DNA of 64,000 nt from Clavibacter sp. B3I6 (lineage in GTDB: Bacteria; Actinomycetota; Actinomycetes; Actinomycetales; Microbacteriaceae). Below are positions 33,102 through 41,772 of this stretch, one piece after another. The stretch covers positions 2,170,001 to 2,234,000 of the forward strand of contig NZ_JAUSYL010000001.1 of assembly GCF_030816895.1 (NCBI RefSeq), written 5' to 3'. The notes beneath the pieces were generated by a model. That model did not search any database, was not told the origin of the DNA, and saw only the letters and a list, made by a program, of their open reading frames with translations. The position numbers were made by a program, and so were the translations under genes. Position 1 is the stretch's first letter. Every line of letters begins with the position of its first letter.

Positions 33102-33947
33102 ATGTCCCAGCCCGAGCAGCAGCAGGAGGTCCCCGGCACCGAGGGCGACCTGACCCCCCAGGCCGACCACGGCGAGGAGAGCTACCGCGGATCCGGCCGC
33201 CTGGAGGGCAAGGCGGCCGTCATCACCGGCGCCGACAGCGGCATCGGCAAGGCCGTCGCGCTCGCCTACGCGCGCGAGGGCGCCGACGTCCTGATCCACT
33301 ACTTCTCCGAGCAGGAGGACGCCGACGCCGAGGACACGCGCCGCCTCGTCGAGGAGGCCGGCCGGACGGCCGTCGTCGTCCGCGGCGACCTCGCGGACCC
33401 CGCCCACTGCCGCGACGTCATCGCGCAGGCGGTCGACGCCTTCGGCCGCGTGGACGTGCTCGTCAGCAACGCCGCGTTCCAGATGTCGCGCGACTCCATC
33501 GTCGACACCCCCGACGAGGAGTGGGACCGCACCATCGCCACCAACCTCAGCGCGTTCTTCCACCTCACGAAGGCCGCCGTGCCGCACATGGCGCCCGGAT
33601 CCTCGATCATCGGCACCACGTCGGTGAACTCCGACAACCCGCCGCCGAGCCTCCTCGCGTACAGCGCCACGAAGGCGGGCATCGCGAACATCGTCGGATC
33701 CCTGTCGCAGATGCTCGCGGAGAAGGGCATCCGCGCGAACAGCGTGGCGCCCGGGCCCATCTGGACCCCGCTGATCCCCGCCACCATGCCCGCGGAGGAG
33801 GTCGCGTCCTTCGGCCAGCAGGTGCCGCTGGCCCGCCCGGGCCAGCCCGCGGAGGTCGCTCCCGTGTTCGTGATGCTCGCGAGCGACGAGGCGAGCTACG
33901 TCTCGGGCGCCCGTGTCGCCGTCACGGGCGGTCAGCCGATCCTCTAG
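33102..33947 (+). CDS. SDR-family oxidoreductase (YghA/general stress type)
   Basis: A protein of 281 residues with CAGGAG 6 bases before the ATG. The N-terminal extension with SQPEQQQEVPGTEGDLTPQA and YRGSGRLEGKAAVITGADSGIG is typical of the YghA/YhxC subgroup, often in stress regulons. Active site: IIGTTSVNSDNPPPSLLAYSATK (Ser, Tyr-x-x-x-Lys). NVLVSNAAFQ replaces the usual NNAG with SNAA. The C-terminus ends SYVSGARVAVTGGQPI. It is divergent from the split SDR across about 160 bases and ends at a strong terminator. Confidence 0.88.
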   Translation: MSQPEQQQEVPGTEGDLTPQADHGEESYRGSGRLEGKAAVITGADSGIGKAVALAYAREGADVLIHYFSEQEDADAEDTRRLVEEAGRTAVVVRGDLADPAHCRDVIAQAVDAFGRVDVLVSNAAFQMSRDSIVDTPDEEWDRTIATNLSAFFHLTKAAVPHMAPGSSIIGTTSVNSDNPPPSLLAYSATKAGIANIVGSLSQMLAEKGIRANSVAPGPIWTPLIPATMPAEEVASFGQQVPLARPGQPAEVAPVFVMLASDEASYVSGARVAVTGGQPIL

Positions 33948-33977
33948 CGTCCGCCGCTCCGGTACCCGGAAGACGCG

Positions 33978-34009
33978 AGAAGGCCCCCGGGACATCCCGG
34001 GGGCCTTCT
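33978..34009 (+). terminator. Strong hairpin terminator between the SDR gene and tRNA-Leu
   Basis: A perfect 14-base stem, AGAAGGCCCCCGGG / CCCGGGGGCCTTCT, with an ACAT loop. It lies 30 bases after the SDR stop and just beyond the 3' end of tRNA-Leu on the other strand, so it can stop both transcripts. Confidence 0.8.
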
Positions 34010-34016
34010 GCAGTGC

Positions 34017-34103
34017 TGGTGCGCGAGGGGGGACTTGAACCCCCACGTCCTCACGGACACACGGACCTGAACCGTGCGCGTCTACCAATTCCGCCACTCG
34101 CGC
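34017..34103 (-). tRNA. tRNA-Leu (anticodon CAG)
   Basis: Minus strand, 87 bases with an encoded CCA. The acceptor stem GCGCGAG pairs with CTCGCGC; the anticodon arm ACGG-TTCAGGT-CCGT shows CAG, which reads CUG, the main Leu codon here. The long variable arm GTCCGTGAGGAC is the class II mark of tRNA-Leu. The T arm is GGGGG-TTCAAGT-CCCCC. Confidence 0.95.
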
Positions 34104-34325
34104 CAACCGGACGACATTATCACGACCGGGAGCCGGTCCCGTGCCGCGCCGGGCGGCGGATCGGCGGCGCGACGGCCCGCGGGCACCGCCGCGACGACCC
34201 CGATCGCGGCCGGTCGCGCCCCCTCGCGGCACCCGCGACCGGGTCGGTGTCCAGGGCGGGGTCGCGCGAGTTGGCTACGATCTCCCTATTCATCCGCGGA
34301 AGGACCGCGCGAGGACGGATCACAC

Positions 34326-35048
34326 GTGGGAATCCTGGACAACTTCGAGAAGGGCCTCGAGCGCGCCGTCAACGGCGCCTTCGTGAAGACCTTCAAGTCC
34401 GGCCTGCAGCCCGTGGAGATCGTGGCCCAGCTGCGGCGCGAGCTCGACACGCACGCCGCCATCGTCGACCGCGACCTCATCCTCGTCCCCAACTCCTTCT
34501 CCCTCCGCGTCTCCCGCGCCGACCACGAGCGCATGGAGTCCATCGGGTCCGCGCTCACCGACGAGCTCCGCCAGGCGGTCGAGCGCCACGCCTCGACGCA
34601 GGGCTACCAGTTCGCGGGCGTCGTGCAGGTGGCCTTCCGCCGCGACGACCAGCTGTCCGAGGGCGTGCTCGAGATCGACAGCCGCACGGTCGAGGGCAGC
34701 GTCACCTGGATCCCCGTCGTCGACGTCGCCGGCACGCGCCACCCGATCGCGGTCGGCCGCACGGTCATCGGCCGGGGCAGCGACGCCGACATCACGGTCG
34801 ACGACCCGGGCACCTCGCGCCGTCACGTCGAGATCGCGTGGGACGGATCCCGCGCCCAGGTCCGCGACCTCGGCTCCACCAACGGCTCCGAGCTCAACGG
34901 GGCGCCCGTCACCAAGGCGCCGCTCCCGCCGGAGTCGGTCATCCGCATCGGCCGCACCACCATCACCTTCCGCGTCGTCCCGCAGGCCACGGAGGAGCGC
35001 GACGGCGGGCGTCCGCGCCGCGACGACGGCTTCTGGGGGGCCTCATGA
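34326..35048 (+). CDS. fhaA: FHA-domain protein FhaA (DUF3662 + FHA)
   Basis: A protein of 240 residues from the GTG at 34326 (VGILDNFEKGLERAVNGAFVKTFKSG), with AGGACGG about 8 bases upstream. Residues ~1-115 are DUF3662, residues ~145-230 a forkhead-associated domain: IGRGSDADITVDDPGTSRRHVEI and DLGSTNGSELNG, which binds phospho-Thr. In mycobacteria FhaA binds phosphorylated MviN and kinases and controls peptidoglycan synthesis. It is the first gene of the fhaA-fhaB-pstP-rodA-pbpA-pknA run, in which each gene overlaps or nearly touches the next. Confidence 0.95.
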   Translation: MGILDNFEKGLERAVNGAFVKTFKSGLQPVEIVAQLRRELDTHAAIVDRDLILVPNSFSLRVSRADHERMESIGSALTDELRQAVERHASTQGYQFAGVVQVAFRRDDQLSEGVLEIDSRTVEGSVTWIPVVDVAGTRHPIAVGRTVIGRGSDADITVDDPGTSRRHVEIAWDGSRAQVRDLGSTNGSELNGAPVTKAPLPPESVIRIGRTTITFRVVPQATEERDGGRPRRDDGFWGAS

Positions 35049-35629
35049 CCGAGCTGACCCTCCTCGTCCTCCGCCTCGCGTTCCTCGCGGTGCTGTGGCT
35101 GTTCGTCTTCGGCATCGTCTACGCGCTCCGCTCCGACCTCTTCGGCCAGCGCGTGCGGAAGCTCCGCGAGGAGACGGGCTCCGGCGGCGCATCCCCGTTC
35201 CCGCAGTCGCCGTACGCCGCCTCCGCCTCCGCTCCCCCGCGCGCCGCGGCGCAACCCGTGCAGCCGCCGCCCATCTCGACGATGCCGTCCGGCGCCAACT
35301 CGGGCGCCGTCCCGTCGCGCGCGAAGGCCACGACCGCCACGGCCCGGCACCTGGTCATCACCTCCGGCGCCAAGTCCGGCACGGAGATCCCGCTCGGCAC
35401 GGAGCCGCTCACCATCGGCCGCTCCGGCGAGTCGGGCCTCGTCATCCGCGACGACTACACGTCCACCCACCACGCGCGCCTGCTCCTCTGGAACGACGAG
35501 TGGATGATCCAGGACCTCGACTCGACCAACGGCACCTTCCTCGACGGCAAGCGCGTGAGCGTCCCGACGCAGGTGCCGCTCGACACGCCGATCCGCATCG
35601 GCGCGACCAGCTTCGAGCTCAGGCGGTAG
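35045..35629 (+). CDS. fhaB: Membrane-linked FHA protein FhaB (FipA-like)
   Basis: A protein of 194 residues; the ATG overlaps the fhaA stop (ATGA). Residues 5-27 form one membrane helix (LLVLRLAFLAVLWLFVFGIV), then a Pro/Ala/Ser linker, then a FHA domain near 105-190: LTIGRSGESGLVIRDDYTST, HHARLLLW and DLDSTNGTFLDG. The Arg, Ser and His that contact phospho-Thr are present. In mycobacteria FhaB/FipA bridges division proteins under kinase control. Confidence 0.94.
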   Translation: MTELTLLVLRLAFLAVLWLFVFGIVYALRSDLFGQRVRKLREETGSGGASPFPQSPYAASASAPPRAAAQPVQPPPISTMPSGANSGAVPSRAKATTATARHLVITSGAKSGTEIPLGTEPLTIGRSGESGLVIRDDYTSTHHARLLLWNDEWMIQDLDSTNGTFLDGKRVSVPTQVPLDTPIRIGATSFELRR

Positions 35630-35633
35630 CGGC

Positions 35634-36896
35634 GTGGCGACAGTGACGCAGGCCGCCGCCGTCTCCCACGTGGGCAAGGTCAGGTCGAACAACCAGGACT
35701 CGGGCTACGCGGGTCGGCACCTCTTCGTCGTCGCCGACGGCATGGGCGGGCACGCGGGCGGCGACGTCGCCTCCGCGGTCGCCCTCACGCGCATCGTGGA
35801 GGCCGACAAGCCCTACGCGTCGGCGCACGACGCGGAGTTCGCGCTCCAGGCGGGCCTCGTCGCGGCCAACCAGCTCCTCGCCGAGACGGTGTTCGAGCAC
35901 TCCGAGCTCACCGGCATGGGCACCACCGTCAGCGCCCTCGCCCGCGTCGACCGCCACGTCGCCATCGCCCACATCGGCGACTCGCGCATCTACCTCTTCC
36001 GCCGCGGCGAGCTCAGCCAGGTCTCCGCCGACCACACGTTCGTGCAGCGCCTCGTCGACAGCGGCCGCATCACCCCGGAGGAGGCGCTCGTCCACCCCCG
36101 CCGCTCCGTCCTGATGCGGGTGCTGGGCGACGTCGACGCGGCCCCCGAGGTCGACACGCAGGTCCTCGACACGCACACGGGCGACCGCTGGCTGCTCTGC
36201 TCGGACGGCCTCAGCAGCTACGTGGCCGAGGAGCGGATCACCGAGATCCTCGCCACCGCGGGCACCCCGGAGTCGATCGCGGACGCGCTCGTCAAGGAGT
36301 CCCTCGACCACGGCGCGCCCGACAACGTCACGGTGGTCGTCGTCGACGTGCTCGACGAGGACGACGAGGCCGCCGCCTCCCGCCCGGAGCCCGAGCCGGT
36401 GCTCGTCGGATCCGCCGCGCAGCCCCTCGCGTTCGGCGACGAGCCCTCGCGGCGCGCCGTCCGGATCCCGTCGCTGCTGCTGCACCCGCTCCGCGCCACC
36501 ACGGCGGCCCGGGACGCGCAGTTCGAGCCGGAGTCGGACGAGTACCTCGAGGCCCTCATCGCGGAGGACCGGCGCCGCGCGCTCCGCCGCCGCATCACGT
36601 GGCTCGTGGGCGTCGCGCTGATCCTCGCAGGCCTCGTGCTCGCGTGCGTCCTCGGCTACCGCTGGACGCAGTCGCGCTACTACGTGGGCGAGGCCGACGG
36701 CACCGTCGCGGTCTACAACGGCGTGCAGCAGACCATCGGCCCGATCGAGCTCTCCCACGTCCACGCACGCACCGAGGTGCGCGTCGACGACCTCCAGCCC
36801 TTCTACCGCCAGCAGGTCGAGCAGACCATCAACGCCGACTCGCTGGCGGGCGCGCAGGAGATCGTGAACCGGCTGCAGGAGGCCGCGGGTGGCTAG
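35634..36896 (+). CDS. pstP: PP2C-family Ser/Thr protein phosphatase PstP
   Basis: A protein of 420 residues, GTG start 4 bases after fhaB. The metal-dependent phosphatase domain covers residues ~5-240: GKVRSNNQDS, FVVADGMGGHAGGDVAS (metal-binding Asp-Gly), MGTTVSALAR, IAHIGDSRIYLFRRGEL, LLCSDGLSSYV and GAPDNVTVVVV. A membrane helix follows near 321-344, then a short external tail. It reverses the work of the kinases encoded downstream. The next gene overlaps its stop by 8 bases. Confidence 0.95.
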   Translation: MATVTQAAAVSHVGKVRSNNQDSGYAGRHLFVVADGMGGHAGGDVASAVALTRIVEADKPYASAHDAEFALQAGLVAANQLLAETVFEHSELTGMGTTVSALARVDRHVAIAHIGDSRIYLFRRGELSQVSADHTFVQRLVDSGRITPEEALVHPRRSVLMRVLGDVDAAPEVDTQVLDTHTGDRWLLCSDGLSSYVAEERITEILATAGTPESIADALVKESLDHGAPDNVTVVVVDVLDEDDEAAASRPEPEPVLVGSAAQPLAFGDEPSRRAVRIPSLLLHPLRATTAARDAQFEPESDEYLEALIAEDRRRALRRRITWLVGVALILAGLVLACVLGYRWTQSRYYVGEADGTVAVYNGVQQTIGPIELSHVHARTEVRVDDLQPFYRQQVEQTINADSLAGAQEIVNRLQEAAGG

Positions 36897-38286
36897 GGCC
36901 GGCGTCGCGGACGCCCCCGCACGGCCCCGCGAGCGCGCGCCCCGGGTGCCGCACATCCGCGTGCCCCGGCGGCTGCGGAACCTCGAGCTCGCCCTGGTGG
37001 TCCTCGCGTCGATCATCAACGGCGGCGCGCTCTACCTCGTGCAGCTCGGCGCGCTCGGCGCCTTCGACCAGAGCTTCTTCCTGCCCGCCACGGGCCTCGC
37101 GGTCCTCGTGCTCGGCATGCACGTGGCCCTCCGCTGGCTCGCGCCCGACGCGGATCCGTTCATCCTGCCCATCGCCACGGTCCTCAACGGCCTGGGGCTC
37201 GCGGCCATCTACCGCCTCGACCTCGCGGGCGGCTACTCCGGCTGGGAGAGCGTGGCGGTCCGGCAGATCGTGTGGTCGGGCCTCGCGATCGTCTGCGCCC
37301 TCGCGGTCATCGTGCTGCTGAAGAACCACCGCGTCCTCCAGCGCTACCGCTACATCGCCATGTTCACGGGCCTCGTGCTGCTGCTCCTGCCGATGCTCCC
37401 GGTCATCGGCCAGAACATCAACGGCGCGCGCGTCTGGATCCACATCGGCGGCTTCTCGTTCCAGCCCGGCGAGATCGCGAAGATCTGCCTCGCGGTCTTC
37501 TTCGCCGGCTACCTCGTCACGGCGCGCGACAGCCTCTCGATGGTGGGCGTCAAGGTCCTCGGGATGCGCTTCCCGCGCGTCCGCGACCTCGGCCCGATCC
37601 TCCTGGTCTGGGCCGTGTCGATGAGCGTCCTCGTCTTCCAGCGCGACCTGGGCACGTCCCTGCTGTACTTCGGCCTCTTCATCGTCATGACCTACGTGAG
37701 CACCGGACGCATCGGCTGGGTGATCCTCGGCGCCGTGCTGTTCCTCGGCGGCGCGTACGGCGCGAGCACCCTCGGCTACGTCGGCGGCCGCGTGGACGCC
37801 TGGCTGAGCCCGTTCGACCCCGCCGTCTACGACGCGCAGGGCGGCAGCTACCAGCTCGTCACCGGCCTGTTCGGCATGGCCTCCGGAGGCCTCTTCGGGC
37901 AGGGGCTCGGCAGCGGCATGCCCAACCTCACGCCGCTCGCCAACAGCGACTTCATCCTCGCGAGCCTCGGCGAGGAGCTCGGCCTCACGGGCGTCTTCGC
38001 GATCCTCGCGCTCTACCTCCTGCTCGTCTCGCGCGGCTTCCGCATCGGCTTCGCGGGCCAGGACGACTTCGGCAAGCTGCTCGGCATCGGATTGTCGTTC
38101 GTCATCGCGCTGCAGGTGTTCATCGTCATCGGCGGCGTCACCCGGGTCATCCCGCTCACCGGGCTCACGACGCCGTTCATGGCGGCCGGCGGATCGTCGC
38201 TGCTGGCCAACTGGATCATCGCGGCCCTCCTGCTGCGCCTGTCCGACACCGTCCGCAACCAGCCCCGATTGGTGGTCGAGTCGTGA
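36889..38286 (+). CDS. rodA: SEDS-family peptidoglycan polymerase (RodA/FtsW)
   Basis: A protein of 465 residues with about twelve hydrophobic segments. SEDS landmarks: NINGARVWIHIGGFSFQPGE (W-x-x-x-G/x-x-x-Q-P-S/G-E), FQRDLGTSLLYFGLFIVM (the catalytic Asp region), ANSDFILASLGEELG (the S/D-F-I...E-E-x-G signature), and PLTGLTTPFMAAGGSSL. It makes glycan strands from lipid II together with a class B penicillin-binding protein. Here that partner is the next gene, whose GTG overlaps this stop (GTGA). By position it is the actinobacterial RodA, not the FtsW of the dcw cluster. Confidence 0.94.
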   Translation: MARAGVADAPARPRERAPRVPHIRVPRRLRNLELALVVLASIINGGALYLVQLGALGAFDQSFFLPATGLAVLVLGMHVALRWLAPDADPFILPIATVLNGLGLAAIYRLDLAGGYSGWESVAVRQIVWSGLAIVCALAVIVLLKNHRVLQRYRYIAMFTGLVLLLLPMLPVIGQNINGARVWIHIGGFSFQPGEIAKICLAVFFAGYLVTARDSLSMVGVKVLGMRFPRVRDLGPILLVWAVSMSVLVFQRDLGTSLLYFGLFIVMTYVSTGRIGWVILGAVLFLGGAYGASTLGYVGGRVDAWLSPFDPAVYDAQGGSYQLVTGLFGMASGGLFGQGLGSGMPNLTPLANSDFILASLGEELGLTGVFAILALYLLLVSRGFRIGFAGQDDFGKLLGIGLSFVIALQVFIVIGGVTRVIPLTGLTTPFMAAGGSSLLANWIIAALLLRLSDTVRNQPRLVVES

Positions 38287-39734
38287 ACCGCGAGCTGAAG
38301 CGCGTCTCCGTGTTCGTCCTGGCCATGTTCGTGGCCCTGTTCGTCGCGGCCTCGGTCATCCAGGTGGTCGCCGCGCCCACGCTGCAGGCGGATCCGCGCA
38401 ACAGCCGCACCATCATCGCCAGCTACTCGGCGGAACGCGGCTCGATCCTCGTCGACGGCACGCCCGTCGCCTCCTCGGTCCCCGTCGACGACCGCTACAA
38501 GTTCCTCCGCACGTACGAGCAGCCCGACCTCTACAGCGCGGTCACGGGCTACTACACGCTCGGCCAGGGATCCACGGGCCTCGAGGCCTCCATGAACGAC
38601 GTGCTCAGCGGCACGAGCGGCACGCAGTTCTTCGACAGCCTCACCCGCACCTTCACGGGCCAGGACCCGAAGGGCGCGTCGATCGAGCTCACGATCGACC
38701 CGGCCGTGCAGCAGGCGGCGTACGACGCGCTGGGCTCCCTGCAGGGATCGGTCGTCGCCATCCAGCCGTCCACCGGGCGCATCCTCGCCATGGTCTCGAA
38801 GCCCGGCTACGACCCCAACGCGCTCGCGTCGCACGACCGCGACGCCGTGAAGCAGACCTACGCGTCGCTCCTCGCCGACCCGGCTGACCCCCTCATCGAC
38901 CGGGCCGTCGACAGCCTCAACCCGCCCGGATCCACGTTCAAGCTCATCACCGTCGCCGCCGCCCTCGAGTCCGGCCAGTACACGCCCGACTCGCTCCTGC
39001 CCAACCCCGCCACGTTCACGCTCCCCGGCACCGGCACGGTCATCACGAACGCGGGCGAGGGCGCCTGCGGCCCCGAGCCCGAGGTCACGATCGCGACCGC
39101 CCTCCGCCTCAGCTGCAACATCCCGTTCGCCCAGCTCGGCATCGCGCTCGGCTCGGAGCGGATCGCCCAGATGGCCGAGGCGTTCGGCTACGGCAAGTCG
39201 ATCGACGTGCCCATGGCCAGCGCGAAGAGCGTCTTCTCCCCCGACCTCGACGACGCGCAGACCGCGCAGTCCGCGTTCGGCCAGCTGGACGTCCGCGCCA
39301 CGCCGCTGCAGACGGCCATGGTCACCGCCGGCATCGCGAACGGCGGCGACGTGATGGAGCCGAGCGTCGTGGACAGCGTCCTCAACCCCGATCTCAGCGA
39401 GCTGTCCGGCTTCTCCCCCAGCCGCTTCGCCGACCCGATCTCGAAGGAGACCGCCGACACCATGACCCGGATGATGATCGACGACGTCCAGAGCGGCGTC
39501 GCCTCCAATGCGAGAATCAGTGGCGTCGACGTGGCGGGCAAGACGGGCACGGCCCAGAACGGCGCCGACGACCCGTACACCCTCTGGTTCACCGGCTTCG
39601 CGCCGGCGGAGTCGCCGGAGGTGGCGGTCGCGGTCCTGGTGGAGGACGGCGGCGGACGAGGACGATCGGGCTCGGGGAACACCCTCGCCGCCCCCGTGGC
39701 GAAGAAAGTGATTGAGGCGGTGCTGGACAGATGA
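38283..39734 (+). CDS. pbpA: Class B penicillin-binding protein PbpA
   Basis: A protein of 483 residues. One N-terminal membrane helix (FVLAMFVALFVAASVIQVV, about 10-30), then a short pedestal and a transpeptidase domain: Ser-x-x-Lys in NPPGSTFKLITVAAALE, Ser-x-Asn in LRLSCNIPFAQLG, Lys-Thr-Gly in VAGKTGTAQNGADDPYTLWF. It cross-links peptidoglycan in partnership with the SEDS protein. It overlaps the previous and next genes by 4 bases each. Confidence 0.94.
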   Translation: MNRELKRVSVFVLAMFVALFVAASVIQVVAAPTLQADPRNSRTIIASYSAERGSILVDGTPVASSVPVDDRYKFLRTYEQPDLYSAVTGYYTLGQGSTGLEASMNDVLSGTSGTQFFDSLTRTFTGQDPKGASIELTIDPAVQQAAYDALGSLQGSVVAIQPSTGRILAMVSKPGYDPNALASHDRDAVKQTYASLLADPADPLIDRAVDSLNPPGSTFKLITVAAALESGQYTPDSLLPNPATFTLPGTGTVITNAGEGACGPEPEVTIATALRLSCNIPFAQLGIALGSERIAQMAEAFGYGKSIDVPMASAKSVFSPDLDDAQTAQSAFGQLDVRATPLQTAMVTAGIANGGDVMEPSVVDSVLNPDLSELSGFSPSRFADPISKETADTMTRMMIDDVQSGVASNARISGVDVAGKTGTAQNGADDPYTLWFTGFAPAESPEVAVAVLVEDGGGRGRSGSGNTLAAPVAKKVIEAVLDR

Positions 39735-41638
39735 GACCCACGAGCGGACTGACCTTCGGAGGGCGTTACCAGCTGGGCGACCGGATCGCCATCGGCGGCA
39801 TGGGCGAGGTGTGGGAGGCCACCGACCTCGTCATCGGACGCAAGGTCGCCATCAAGATCCTCAAGGACGAGTACCTCGGCGACCCCGGCTTCCTCGAGCG
39901 CTTCCGCGCCGAGGCCCGGCACGCCGCGCTCGTCAACCACGAGGGCATCGCCAACGTCTTCGACTACGGCGAGGAGGACGGCAGCGCGTTCCTCGTGATG
40001 GAGCTGGTGCCCGGCGAGGCGCTCTCCACCATCCTCGAGCGGGAGCGCGTGCTCTCCACCGACAAGGTGCTCGACATCATCGCCCAGACCGCGCTGGCGC
40101 TCCACGCCGCGCACCAGGCCGGGCTCGTCCACCGCGACATCAAGCCGGGCAACCTGCTCATCACGCCCGACGGCCGCGTCAAGATCACCGACTTCGGCAT
40201 CGCGCGCATCGCCGACCAGGTGCCGCTCACCGCGACCGGTCAGGTGATGGGCACGGTCCAGTACCTCTCCCCCGAGCAGGCGAGCGGCCACCCGGCATCG
40301 CCGTCGACCGACGTCTACTCGATGGGCATCGTCGCGTACGAGTGCCTGGCCGGCCGCCGGCCCTTCACGGGCGAGTCGCAGGTCGCGATCGCCATGGCGC
40401 AGATCAACGAGCAGCCGCCGGAGCTCCCCGTCACGGTCGCCGAGCCGGTCCGCAACCTCGTCATGTCGTGCATCGCCAAGAAGCCGGCCGACCGACCGCA
40501 GAGCGCGGCCGCCCTCGCGCGTGCGGCGCAGGCGCTCCGCCGCGGCGACGTCGCGACCGCCACGATGGCCGTGCCCGCCGTCGCGGGCGCCGCCGCCCTC
40601 GTCGACCCCGGCACGGCCACCCAGGCCACGCAGCTCATGCCGTCCGGCCGTCGCGTCGACACGGGTGCCACCACCGTGCTGTCCGCCGCCCCGCGCGCCG
40701 GCGCGCCCGTCCCCCTCGTCTTCGACGACGAGGACGACGAGGAGGCCGACCAGCCCCGCACCCGCAAGCGCGCCATCTGGATCTTCGTCGTCGTCGCGCT
40801 CCTCGTGGTCGCGGCCATCGTGGCGGGCCTCATCGCCATGGCGAACAACCGGGAGTCCGCCGACCCCGCGCCGACGCCCGTCGAGTCGTCCGCGTCGCCG
40901 ACGCCCACTCCGACCCCCACGCCGACACCGACCCCGTCGCCGACCGCGAGCACCGTCGAGGTCAACCGCGACGACTACATCGGCCGCGACCAGAAGGCGG
41001 TCTCGGACGAGCTCACGGCCCTCGGCCTCAAGGTCACCGTCGTGACCGGGAGCGCCGCCCCGTCCGGCGAGGAGGAGGGTCGCGTCACCGCGATCACGCC
41101 CACCGGCAGCGTCGCCCGGGGCGCCACCATCCAGATCACCGCGTTCGGCGCGCCCACGCTGCCGACCGCGGCGCCCGGCACGCCCACGGTCGAGCCGGCC
41201 GCCGTACGCGCCGGCCAGGCGGTCGACATCTCGTGGCCCGCGTACTCGTGCCCGGCCGGCCAGACCCTCAACGGCTACCAGGTCCAGACGGACTCGGTGT
41301 CGGGCGGTGCCACCGGCACCTGGGGCGGCGCCACGAACCCGACGAACGCCCAGACCACCTCGGGGGAGATCGCGGCGGGCACGAGCCCCGGCACGTTCAC
41401 CGTCAAGTACCTCGCCATCTGCGGCACGAACGAGTCGCCGTACAGCAGCACCGTCACCGTCACCGTCGAGGACGCTCCCGGCGGCACCGGCACGGGCGGC
41501 GGCACCGGCGGTGGGACCGGCGGCACGGGCGGCGGGACCGGCGGCGGCACGGGCGGCACGACCGGCATGGCGCCGATCCCGGCCCCCGGCCGCGCGGACG
41601 ACCGCTCCCTCGTCTCCAGCTCGCACCGGAACCCCTGA
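39731..41638 (+). CDS. pknA: Membrane Ser/Thr protein kinase (PknA position) with PASTA and Fn3-like external domains
   Basis: A protein of 635 residues, ATG overlapping the pbpA stop. The kinase domain is at residues ~12-275: IAIGGMGEVWEA (Gly loop), VAIKILKDE, LVHRDIKPGNLLIT (HRD), ITDFGIARI (DFG), GTVQYLSPEQASG. A membrane helix lies near 348-372, then a Thr-Pro repeat (TPTPTPTPTPSP), one PASTA-like domain (about 415-480), a Cys-containing Ig/Fn3-like domain (about 485-582, ISWPAYSCPAGQTLNGYQV, YLAICGTNESPYS) and a Gly/Thr repeat tail. Mycobacterial PknA (431 residues) lacks PASTA and Fn3, so the external part is an elaboration. Confidence 0.9.
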   Translation: MRPTSGLTFGGRYQLGDRIAIGGMGEVWEATDLVIGRKVAIKILKDEYLGDPGFLERFRAEARHAALVNHEGIANVFDYGEEDGSAFLVMELVPGEALSTILERERVLSTDKVLDIIAQTALALHAAHQAGLVHRDIKPGNLLITPDGRVKITDFGIARIADQVPLTATGQVMGTVQYLSPEQASGHPASPSTDVYSMGIVAYECLAGRRPFTGESQVAIAMAQINEQPPELPVTVAEPVRNLVMSCIAKKPADRPQSAAALARAAQALRRGDVATATMAVPAVAGAAALVDPGTATQATQLMPSGRRVDTGATTVLSAAPRAGAPVPLVFDDEDDEEADQPRTRKRAIWIFVVVALLVVAAIVAGLIAMANNRESADPAPTPVESSASPTPTPTPTPTPTPSPTASTVEVNRDDYIGRDQKAVSDELTALGLKVTVVTGSAAPSGEEEGRVTAITPTGSVARGATIQITAFGAPTLPTAAPGTPTVEPAAVRAGQAVDISWPAYSCPAGQTLNGYQVQTDSVSGGATGTWGGATNPTNAQTTSGEIAAGTSPGTFTVKYLAICGTNESPYSSTVTVTVEDAPGGTGTGGGTGGGTGGTGGGTGGGTGGTTGMAPIPAPGRADDRSLVSSSHRNP

Positions 41639-41772
41639 CCCGCGCGGTCGAGCCGGCCGACGCCGACGCGCCACCGGGCCGTCGGGGGCCCGTCGGGGCG
41701 CCGCCCGGATGCCCAGCGGAGCCCCGGTAAGCTCATCCCCGTCCGAATCCCGACCCCGACGAGAGGCAGTCC

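Noticed and set aside
40900..40960. Short tandem repeats in pknA that could look like a CRISPR or satellite
   Set aside because: They encode the Thr-Pro stalk of the kinase and lack spacer structure. No CRISPR array is present in the window.
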